Source of the DNA: Mycolicibacterium goodii
Lineage (GTDB): Bacteria > Actinomycetota > Actinomycetes > Mycobacteriales > Mycobacteriaceae
Length of the DNA: 64,000 bases
NCBI RefSeq assembly: GCF_001187505.1
Contig: NZ_CP012150.1
Span: 3,844,001-3,908,000 of the forward strand
Direction: 5' to 3'
The position numbers and the translations under genes were made by a program. The notes beneath the pieces were generated by a model, which was given only the letters and a program-made list of their open reading frames with translations, was not told the origin of the DNA and did no database searches. Positions 34,575 to 41,436 of the stretch are shown here, in pieces (positions within the stretch are counted from its first letter, which is position 1; every line of letters starts with the position of its first letter).

Positions 34575-35653
34575 CGAGCCAACTGGCAGATACCACAAAC
34601 GCTTTCGCCGATCTCACCCACACCCGCGCCGCGATCTGGCACGGCGGCGACGATGTCGTCGTCGAATCGGTGCCGGTGTCCGCGCTGCGGACCGGTGATG
34701 TGCTGGTGCGGGTGCGCCTGGCCACCGTATGCGGCAGCGACCGCCACACCGTGAGTGGACGACGCTCGCAACCCTGCCCGTCGATCCTCGGCCACGAGAC
34801 AGTCGGAGAGATCGTGGCGCTGGGCGGCAACGGGGTTCGCGCAGTGGACGGTCGCCCCCTCGAAGTCGGACAACGGATCATCTGGTCGGTGACGCTGCCG
34901 TGCGGCACCTGTGACCGGTGCGTTGCCGGCATCACCGCGAAATGCCGGGTTGTCCGCAAGGCCGGACACGAATCCTTCTACTCCGCATGGCCGTTGTCGG
35001 GAGGCTACGCCGAACACGTGGTGCTGCCGAGCGGCATGCCGGTCGCGGTCGTCGCCGACGATATCGCCGATGCCCTCGCCGCACCCGCGGCCTGCGCGAC
35101 GGCGACCGTGATGGCCGTGACCGAACGCGCCCTGCCCGTCGCGGGCCGGCGGGTCGTGGTGATCGGCGCGGGCATGCTCGGGCTCACCGCGCTCGCCGCG
35201 GCGGCCCATCTCGGCGCCGCCTCGGTCACCGCGGTCGACCCGTCAGCCCAACGGCGCGATATTGCAACGCATTTCGGGGCGGATACCACGGTGGCGTCGG
35301 TCTCCGAGGTCGAGCAGTGCGACATCCTGCTGGAGTTCTCCGGCCGGTCCTCGGCACTTCAGGACGGCCTGCGCGCCCTCGACGTCTCGGGCGTCGCGGT
35401 GTTCGCCGGCTCGGTCGCCCCTGACGGGCCCGTCGCCGTCGACCCGGAGGCCGTGGTGCGGCGACACCTGACGCTCGTGGGCGTCCACAACTACGAACCC
35501 CGGCATCTGACCCAGGCGCTGGATTTCCTGCAGCGCACCAAAAATCGCTTCCCGTGGCCGGATCTCGTCGCCGACCCCGTTCCGCTGGAGCAGATCGCCT
35601 GCCTGCTGCTGGATGCCCCAGGCCCGAAGCCGCGGTACGCCATCGCGCCGTGA
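34571..35653 (+). CDS. Zinc-dependent alcohol dehydrogenase, phosphonate-associated type
   Basis: 360 residues of the medium-chain dehydrogenase family. The catalytic zinc site is in TVCGSDRHTVSG and GHET; the structural zinc lobe has four cysteines (CGTCDRCVAGITAKC, spacing 2-2-7). The nucleotide-binding glycines are in VVVIGAGMLGLTALA. Its coupling to the phosphonatase-like HAD gene and overall pattern fit TIGR03366, a family proposed to act in phosphonate catabolism. It may oxidise or reduce a hydroxy- or oxo-phosphonate; that is inferred from the neighbour. It ends 10 nt from the convergent small gene. Confidence 0.88.
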   Translation: MTSQLADTTNAFADLTHTRAAIWHGGDDVVVESVPVSALRTGDVLVRVRLATVCGSDRHTVSGRRSQPCPSILGHETVGEIVALGGNGVRAVDGRPLEVGQRIIWSVTLPCGTCDRCVAGITAKCRVVRKAGHESFYSAWPLSGGYAEHVVLPSGMPVAVVADDIADALAAPAACATATVMAVTERALPVAGRRVVVIGAGMLGLTALAAAAHLGAASVTAVDPSAQRRDIATHFGADTTVASVSEVEQCDILLEFSGRSSALQDGLRALDVSGVAVFAGSVAPDGPVAVDPEAVVRRHLTLVGVHNYEPRHLTQALDFLQRTKNRFPWPDLVADPVPLEQIACLLLDAPGPKPRYAIAP

Positions 35654-35663
35654 ACCGGGATGC

Positions 35664-36032
35664 CTAGCTCAGGTCGGCCAGAGCCCTGCGCGCGGCCTCG
35701 AGTTCGGCTTCGAGTGCGGCGACCCGGGCGGCCTGCTGGGCGCGCGCCTCGGCGATCACGGCGTCGAGCGGGGTGGAGATCTCCTCGTGCAGTTCCTTGG
35801 CCGCCCGCGACACCGCAGCGGCGGTGACGGCGAGGTTCCTGGCCAGAAATGTGCTGCCCTGCTTGAGTTCCGCGCGCCAGTCCCCGTCCGCGGTTCCGGT
35901 GACGGTGAGGATGAGTTCGATGGTCTTGGACCGCCTGCCTGCGGACTTCCTCGGGGCCTTCGCGGGCGTGTCGTCCGTGGCGGGGATTTCGGAGGACGGG
36001 GTGACGGTGTCGGGCGAAGCGTCTACAGTCAT
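35664..36032 (-). CDS. Small helical protein under a LexA-type box
   Basis: 122 residues from ATG 36032 (an ATG three codons earlier is also in frame). The N-terminus is Ser/Thr/Pro-rich (SPDTVTPSSEIPATDDTPAK), then a basic patch (PRKSAGRRSK), a short beta-like stretch (TIELILTVTGTADGDWRAEL), and a C-terminal coiled coil (AQQAARVAALEAELEAARRA). The AELKQGSTFLARN and AVSRAAKELHEEI segments recall nucleoid- or DNA-associated small proteins, but I cannot name the family. A LexA box 9 nt upstream suggests DNA-damage induction. It lies 33 nt behind the LLM gene on the same strand. Confidence 0.75.
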   Translation of the reverse strand: MTVDASPDTVTPSSEIPATDDTPAKAPRKSAGRRSKTIELILTVTGTADGDWRAELKQGSTFLARNLAVTAAAVSRAAKELHEEISTPLDAVIAEARAQQAARVAALEAELEAARRALADLS

Positions 36033-36041
36033 GAGCCACAT

Positions 36042-36057
36042 TAGAACACACGTTCGA
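36042..36057 (-). promoter_or_regulatory. LexA/SOS box (11 of 12 consensus bases)
   Basis: On the minus strand the site reads TCGAAC-GTGT-GTTCTA; the mycobacterial SOS box is TCGAAC-N4-GTTCGA, so only one base differs. It lies in the 33-nt gap between the LLM gene and the small gene at 35664-36032. A TAATGT -10 box overlaps its downstream edge and ends 5 nt before ATG 36032, a position where LexA would block transcription. Confidence 0.72.
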
Positions 36058-36065
36058 CAGCGATG

Positions 36066-37022
36066 TCAGACCGCCGCGCAGCGCTCGCGGATCTGCACCG
36101 CCGTATCCAGCATCTGCGATGTGCTGCGGAACCAGTCCTGCAGATTCAGATCGATGATGAGTTCGTCCGCGCCGGCCTCGGCGGCCGTGTGCACATCCTC
36201 GATGATCTGATCGAGCGTCCCGACGAACGCCGCACGATCCGGACCGGCCGGGTGCTCGGTGAAGGTCACATTACCGACCACGATCATCTCCATGCGACCG
36301 GGGTCGCGGCCGTGGCCTGCGGCCATGTTCCGGATGCGGTCCCAGTCCCCGCGCAGTCGCGCGGCCCCGGACCGCCCGGGCGCCGTGAGCAGCGGCAGCC
36401 AGCCATCTGCGCGGGTGGCGATGCGCTGCATGGCTTTTGACGTGCCGTCGGGTCCCGGGATACTGCCGCCGCCGGCCAGCAGCACCGGAATCTTGGCGAC
36501 CGGCCTGGGCAACACCGCGGCGTCCTCGATGACGACGTGATCGCTGCGGAAGGTCACCGGATCACGGGTCCACACGGTGTCGAGGACATCGAGGGTCTCG
36601 TCGAGCCACCGGCCGCGCTCGGCGCGGCGGGCGCCGGCGGCCCGGAACTCGTCGGTGGACCAGCCCGCGCCCAATCCGGCGATCATGCGCCCGCCGCTGA
36701 TCTGGTCGATCGTCGCCAGCGCCTTGGCGAGTTGCACGGGTGTGTGGAGTGCGGCGACCAGGACCGAGGTGCCCAGGCGCACCTTCTCGGTCACCACTGC
36801 CGCGGCGGTGAGGATGGCCAGCGGGTCGGCCGCCTGCCGCGAATGCGTCGGCCACGGTGCGCCGGTGCCCGCGTAGGTCTCCACCGGGTTCCGCGGAAAC
36901 AGCAGGCGTTCGTATGTCCACAGACTCGCGAACCCGGCCGCTTCGGCGGCCCTGGCCGCTGCGACCACGTCGTGTCGCAAATCGACGCCCAACCTCTGGG
37001 GCAGGCGGAGTCCGAGCTTCAT
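36066..37022 (-). CDS. LLM-class F420-dependent oxidoreductase
   Basis: 318 residues from ATG 37022 with GGAGGT 6 nt upstream. It is a luciferase-like TIM barrel (MKLGLRLPQRLGVDLRHDVV, FASLWTYERLLFP, AAVVTEKVRLGTSVLVAAL, and ISGGRMIAGLGAGWSTDEFR). The last segment is typical of the actinobacterial TIGR03619 F420 group. It uses F420 or FMN to oxidise or reduce an unknown substrate. It is divergent from the MerR gene, sharing a 93-bp intergenic region with a TCACAC-TT-GTGTGA palindrome, so MerR control is likely. Confidence 0.88.
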   Translation of the reverse strand: MKLGLRLPQRLGVDLRHDVVAAARAAEAAGFASLWTYERLLFPRNPVETYAGTGAPWPTHSRQAADPLAILTAAAVVTEKVRLGTSVLVAALHTPVQLAKALATIDQISGGRMIAGLGAGWSTDEFRAAGARRAERGRWLDETLDVLDTVWTRDPVTFRSDHVVIEDAAVLPRPVAKIPVLLAGGGSIPGPDGTSKAMQRIATRADGWLPLLTAPGRSGAARLRGDWDRIRNMAAGHGRDPGRMEMIVVGNVTFTEHPAGPDRAAFVGTLDQIIEDVHTAAEAGADELIIDLNLQDWFRSTSQMLDTAVQIRERCAAV

Positions 37023-37078
37023 GGTGACCTCCAATCTCGTTGCCGGTGCGGCAAGTTCCTGCAACGAGTCTTGAACGC

Positions 37079-37108
37079 TCACACTTGTGTGAAGGTCAAA
37101 TGTAAGCT
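37079..37108. promoter_or_regulatory. Palindrome and -10 box between LLM and MerR genes
   Basis: TCACAC-TT-GTGTGA (37079-37092) is a perfect 6-bp inverted repeat. TAAGCT (37103-37108) ends 7 nt before the MerR ATG, giving a leaderless start. The palindrome just upstream of the -10 is a candidate MerR operator controlling both directions. Confidence 0.5.
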
Positions 37109-37115
37109 CGGACAC

Positions 37116-37499
37116 ATGCGAATCGGCGAGCTCGCCGAGCGCACCGGTGTGTCGCGTCGGCAGCTGCGCTACTACGAAGAGCAGGGTCTGCTCATGCCCA
37201 GCCGTGCCGCGAACGGCTACCGCGAGTACGGCGAGGCGCACGTCCACGTCGTCCTGCAGATCGCGGGTCTGCTCGACGCCGGGCTTCCCACCCGCATCAT
37301 CGAGCAACTGCTGCCGTGCCTGGACCAACCGCAGAGCATCTACGTCCCCGACGTGACCCCGGAGATGGTCGCCACCCTGCAGCGTGAACAGGCCCGGCTC
37401 ACCGAACGCATCGAATGCCTGACCCGCAATCGGGATGCCATCGCCGGCTACCTCGACAAGGTGCTGAGCGTGCGGTCGGCCAACCTCGGTCAGAAGTAG
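37116..37499 (+). CDS. MerR-family transcriptional regulator
   Basis: 127 residues. The N-terminal winged helix is canonical (RIGELAERTGVSRRQLRYYE, then EQGLLMPSRAANGYREYGEA). A long dimerisation helix follows (VATLQREQARLTERIECLTR). The single C-terminal-half Cys residues (PCLD and IECL) do not form a known metal site, so it is probably not a metal sensor. It is transcribed divergently from the LLM gene and overlaps the convergent DszC-like gene by 10 nt. Likely targets are one or both flavin-enzyme genes. Confidence 0.92.
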   Translation: MRIGELAERTGVSRRQLRYYEEQGLLMPSRAANGYREYGEAHVHVVLQIAGLLDAGLPTRIIEQLLPCLDQPQSIYVPDVTPEMVATLQREQARLTERIECLTRNRDAIAGYLDKVLSVRSANLGQK

Positions 37500-38707
37500 C
37501 CGCTGCCGGGCAGCCGGGTGCCGCGGGTGAAGTAGGCACCCACGGCCTGCGCCTTGTAGGACGACGGGTTGTGCGAAGCCAACGTGCGGATGTTGCGCCA
37601 GTGCCGATCGAGCAGGTGGGCCTGCCGGACGATCGACGCGCCACCGACGTCGAAGATCTGCGACGCCGCCTTCTGCGCGAGCGCGTCGACGACGATCTTG
37701 GCCTGCGCCGCCTGCAACGACGCCTCGTGCGCCAACGCCAGGTCCGGGTCGGTCTTGTCGATGTCGGCCTGGTACGCCCGTCCCAGTGCGTCGGAGGCGG
37801 CCAGCACCGTGGCCTCACCGGCGTACGCCGCGGCGGCGATCTCACCGATCTCCCGTTGCAGCAACGGATCATCGGCCGGAACCGGGTTCGGTGCCCACGC
37901 GAAGCTGCGGGCCCGGGAATGGACGTGCTCGACGGCGTCGCGGCGCAGCGCGTGGATCACCCCGACTTCCAGTGCCGTGACGTACAACTGGAAGAACGCG
38001 CCCGAGTGGTACAGCGACTGCTCTTCGTCGTCGGCGCCGGGCGGGGCGAACTCCATCACCTCCTCGGCGGGCACCGGGACGTTCTCGAAGATCGCGGTGC
38101 CGGTGCCGGTGGCGCGCTGGCCCATGCCGTCCCAGTCGTCGAGCACCATCACACCGGGATGGTCGGTGGGGACCAACGCGATCACCGACGCGCCGGCGGG
38201 GTCGCTGGCCAGCACCTCGGCGTAGTCGGAGTACAGCGTGCCGGTGGTGAAGAACTTCCTGCCGTTGAGCAGATAGTTGTCGCCGTCGCGGGTCAGCCTG
38301 GTCTGCCAGGTGAACCCACCGGCAGGGGTGGAGCCGATCTCGGTGGACGCGTTGCCGATCAGCTTGCCCGCCAGCGCCAGATCGATGCCTTTCTGCCGCA
38401 GTTCACCGTCGAGGCGCAGCCGCTCCTCGATGTGGGCGAAGTGCCCGCGCAGGATGTGCGCGACGTTGACGTCCTCGGTGGCGATCCGGATGACGGTGGC
38501 GAACAGTTCGCGCAGCGACGCGCCGCCGCCGCCGTCGGCGCGCGGCACCCGGAACGCGCCGAGGCCGGACTGTTTGATCAGTTCGATGACCGCGAACGGC
38601 CGCTCGCCCGTGCGCTCGCGTTCCAGTGAGCCCTCGCCGATCTTTTCGATCAGTTCGGCCAGCCGTCGCGAGCCGTAGGTGATCGGTTCGGTGACGGTGC
38701 TCGTCAT
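37490..38707 (-). CDS. DszC/SfnC-like FMNH2-dependent monooxygenase (acyl-CoA dehydrogenase fold)
   Basis: 405 residues from ATG 38707 with AGGAGG 7 nt upstream. The acyl-CoA dehydrogenase fold is evident (LRELFATVIRIATEDVNVAH, NGRKFFTTGTLYSDYAEVLA, DDWDGMGQRATGTGTAIFEN). The C-terminus (RHWRNIRTLASHNPSSYKAQ and AVGAYFTRGTRLP) is that of the DszC/SfnC-type flavin monooxygenases that act on organosulfur compounds and similar substrates rather than CoA thioesters. Substrate is unknown. A reductase partner is not adjacent. Together with the LLM enzyme it suggests a flavin-linked degradative role. Confidence 0.85.
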   Translation of the reverse strand: MTSTVTEPITYGSRRLAELIEKIGEGSLERERTGERPFAVIELIKQSGLGAFRVPRADGGGGASLRELFATVIRIATEDVNVAHILRGHFAHIEERLRLDGELRQKGIDLALAGKLIGNASTEIGSTPAGGFTWQTRLTRDGDNYLLNGRKFFTTGTLYSDYAEVLASDPAGASVIALVPTDHPGVMVLDDWDGMGQRATGTGTAIFENVPVPAEEVMEFAPPGADDEEQSLYHSGAFFQLYVTALEVGVIHALRRDAVEHVHSRARSFAWAPNPVPADDPLLQREIGEIAAAAYAGEATVLAASDALGRAYQADIDKTDPDLALAHEASLQAAQAKIVVDALAQKAASQIFDVGGASIVRQAHLLDRHWRNIRTLASHNPSSYKAQAVGAYFTRGTRLPGSGYF

Positions 38708-38850
38708 GCTGTTGCCTCCTGGGGGACGTGACGGCCCGGCGGTCCACGGGTGGTGATGACCGCGCCATCTTGCCGTAGCGGGCCGCACCGAAACAGCGAT
38801 CGAATCAGCGCGATTCTTTGGGTTCCGGCGACCCGGCACGCCTCAAAGGC

Positions 38851-38868
38851 CTCGGCAGGAAAGCCGAG
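38851..38868 (-). terminator. Hairpin directly after the PBP stop codon
   Basis: Downstream of the PBP stop on the minus strand, CTCGGC and GCCGAG form a perfect 6-bp stem with a 6-nt loop, immediately adjoining the stop. The following GGCCTTTG holds only three T, so it is a weak intrinsic terminator at best. Confidence 0.4.
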
Positions 38869-41337
38869 TCAGAAGGGTGTCCCAGGAGGCGGCGGAGGCG
38901 GGGGCGGCGGCGGAGGCGGGGGAGCCGGCGCCGGGATGGTGATCGGCGGCAGCCCGGGGATCTCGATGACGTTGGGTGGCGGTGGTGGCGCTCCCGGCGG
39001 TGGCGGCGGCGCCTCCGGCGGGCGCACCACCACGGGCGGGGGCACATAGCCGGTGCTGGTGTTGATCGTGATCACCGAGCCAGGGATGGTCCGGCCGCTC
39101 GGAGTGGTGCCGACGACGCTGCCCCTGGTGGCCGAACTGTTCACCGGCGTGGCGTACTCGGCGACCTGGAATCCCGCGTCCAGCAACTTCTTGCGGGCCG
39201 CATCGAGTTTCAGCCCGGTCACGCTGGGCACCTGGCTGCCGGGACCGCCCTCGACGTAGCGCGGATCTGTGGGCGGCATCGCGATCGGACCGAAGTGCTC
39301 GGCGATCGGCTTCATCGCCGTAAACCAGGTCCGTGCGGGTTCGGTACCGCCGTACAAGTTGCCGTCCGCGCATTTGCGCAGCGGATACGAGCACAGTCCG
39401 GACGGTGTGGAGGAGTCGTCGAAGATGTAGTTCGCCGCGGCGAACTGATTGGTGAAGCCGAGAAACGCCGAGGAGCGGTGTGATTCGGTGGTGCCGGTCT
39501 TGCCCGACATCGGCAGCGACCAACCCACCGAAGACGCTGCACCCGTTGCCGTTCCGCCCGTATGGTCCTTGCCGAGCGCGTTGGCCAGGGTGTTGGCGAG
39601 CCCCTCCGGCACGGCCTGCTCGCACGGCACCGTCTCCACGCCCACTTCCTTGCCGTTGCGGTCGAAGACCTTGTCGATCGGCGACGGTGGGCACCACACC
39701 CCGCCGGAGGCCAGGGTCGCGCCGACGTTCGACAGTTCGAGCGGGTTGAGCTCGAGCGGCCCGAGCGTGAACGACCCGATGTTCTGGCGCTTCACGTAGT
39801 CGGCGATGCTCTCCTGCGGGTCGTCGGTGTAGGCCCATGCGCTGCCCGGCTCGGCATAGGACCGCAGGCCCAACCGGACCGCCATGTCGACCGCGCGGGG
39901 CACCCCGATCTGCGAGATCAATTTGGCGAACGCGGTATTGGGCGACTGAGCCAGCGCATCGGTGACGTTCAACGGCCCGCCGTACGGCCTGGCGTTGCGC
40001 ACACACCAGGTTTCCTTCGGGCAGCCCGGGGTGTCGCTGCTGCCCAGTCCGCGGCCCGAGAAGCTGGCAGGCACATCGAGGCGGGCGTTGATCCCCATCC
40101 CCATGTCGAGCGCCGCCGCGGTGGTGAAGATCTTGAAGATCGATCCGGCGCCGTCGCCGACGAGGGAGAACGGCTGCGGTTGCATCGTCTCGCCGGCGTC
40201 GAGATTCAGTCCGTAGGTGCGGTTGTCGGCCATCGCGACCACCCGGTGCGCCGTCTTTCCCGGTGCGATCACGCTCATCACGCTGGCGACGCCGGGGGTG
40301 GTGGGCTCAGCGATACTGTCGACCGCCGATTTCACGCTGGCCTGCACCGCGGGGTCGAGGGTGGTGCGGATCAGGTAACCGTTGCGGGTGACGTCCTCGG
40401 TGCTGATCCCCGCGTTCGCCAGGTACTGCAGTGCGTACTCACAGAAGAACGCGCGGTCACCGGCACCGATACAGCCCTGCGGCAACGGATCTGGCTGTGG
40501 CAGCACGCCCAGCGGTGTGGCCTTGGCGGCGCGCAGCTCGACCGCGCGGTCGGGCAGGTACTCGATCATGGTGTCCAGCACGACGTTCCGGCGTTGCAGC
40601 GCCCCGTCGGGGTTGGTGTAGGGGTTGAGCGCGCTGGTGGACCGCACCAGACCCGCCAGCAGCGCGGCCTGCTGCCAATTGAGTTGCGCAGCGTCGATCC
40701 CGAAGTACGTCCGCGCCGCGTCCTGCACGCCGAACGAACCGTTGCCGAACGACACGAGATTGAGGTAGCGGGTCAGGATCTCGCCCTTGGACAGCGCGTT
40801 GTCCATCGCCAGCGCGATCCGGATCTCGCGGAGCTTGCGGGCGGGGCTGATCTCGACGGCGGCGCGGCGCTCGGCCTGGGTCTTCGCCTTGACCAGGAGG
40901 TTGAAGTTCTTGACGTACTGCTGTTCGAGGGTGGAACCGCCGCGCACATCGTCGATACCGCGCAGATATCCGATGAGCCCGTTGAGAGTTCCCTGCAGGT
41001 CGACCCCGTTGTGTTCGGCGAAGCGTTTGTCCTCGATCGACACGATGGCCAGTTTCATGGTGTCGGCGATCCGGTCGCTCGGCACCACCCACCGCCGCTG
41101 CGAATAGAACCATGCGATCGGCTCACCGGCGGCGTCGACCATCGTCGACACGATCGGCGCCTCGCCCTCGAGAACCAGCTCGGAGTCCTGCGCCACCTGA
41201 TCGGACAGCCGCATCGCGAGCATTCCGCCGCCACCGAAGACGGGGAACAGCAACAACATCGCGAGGAATCCCGCCAGCACGCAGTGCAGTGCCAGCTTGG
41301 CAACCGTGGCCCCCGACCCTGGGGGCTGGCCGGACAT
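38869..41337 (-). CDS. ponA3: Class A penicillin-binding protein with PASTA domain (PonA2/PonA3 type)
   Basis: 822 residues. One N-terminal membrane anchor (about 15-40). The glycosyltransferase domain has catalytic E102 (VSIEDKRFAEHNGVD) and GGSTLEQQYVKN. The transpeptidase domain has S399-I-F-K402, S465-P-N467 and K613-T-G. A PASTA domain is at about 702-762 (QVPSVTGLKLDAARKKLLDA), then a proline-rich tail of alternating Pro runs. It polymerises and crosslinks peptidoglycan outside the membrane. M. smegmatis carries a PonA2 paralogue called PonA3; the absence of whiB4-like neighbours makes that assignment more likely than PonA2, by inference. It lies 99 nt behind an MmpL gene. Confidence 0.9.
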   Translation of the reverse strand: MSGQPPGSGATVAKLALHCVLAGFLAMLLLFPVFGGGGMLAMRLSDQVAQDSELVLEGEAPIVSTMVDAAGEPIAWFYSQRRWVVPSDRIADTMKLAIVSIEDKRFAEHNGVDLQGTLNGLIGYLRGIDDVRGGSTLEQQYVKNFNLLVKAKTQAERRAAVEISPARKLREIRIALAMDNALSKGEILTRYLNLVSFGNGSFGVQDAARTYFGIDAAQLNWQQAALLAGLVRSTSALNPYTNPDGALQRRNVVLDTMIEYLPDRAVELRAAKATPLGVLPQPDPLPQGCIGAGDRAFFCEYALQYLANAGISTEDVTRNGYLIRTTLDPAVQASVKSAVDSIAEPTTPGVASVMSVIAPGKTAHRVVAMADNRTYGLNLDAGETMQPQPFSLVGDGAGSIFKIFTTAAALDMGMGINARLDVPASFSGRGLGSSDTPGCPKETWCVRNARPYGGPLNVTDALAQSPNTAFAKLISQIGVPRAVDMAVRLGLRSYAEPGSAWAYTDDPQESIADYVKRQNIGSFTLGPLELNPLELSNVGATLASGGVWCPPSPIDKVFDRNGKEVGVETVPCEQAVPEGLANTLANALGKDHTGGTATGAASSVGWSLPMSGKTGTTESHRSSAFLGFTNQFAAANYIFDDSSTPSGLCSYPLRKCADGNLYGGTEPARTWFTAMKPIAEHFGPIAMPPTDPRYVEGGPGSQVPSVTGLKLDAARKKLLDAGFQVAEYATPVNSSATRGSVVGTTPSGRTIPGSVITINTSTGYVPPPVVVRPPEAPPPPPGAPPPPPNVIEIPGLPPITIPAPAPPPPPPPPPPPPPGTPF

Positions 41338-41436
41338 GGATCAAGCGTATGCCCGCAATCGGGGCGCAGTGGCGATTAGCGCGTAACTGGTTCGGCGCGT
41401 TGGCATCTCGGACCGATAACGGCCCGGGCCGGCAAC

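Noticed and set aside
38880..39050. Repetitive GC-rich tract
   Set aside because: It codes for the proline-rich tail of the PBP; not a CRISPR or independent repeat array.
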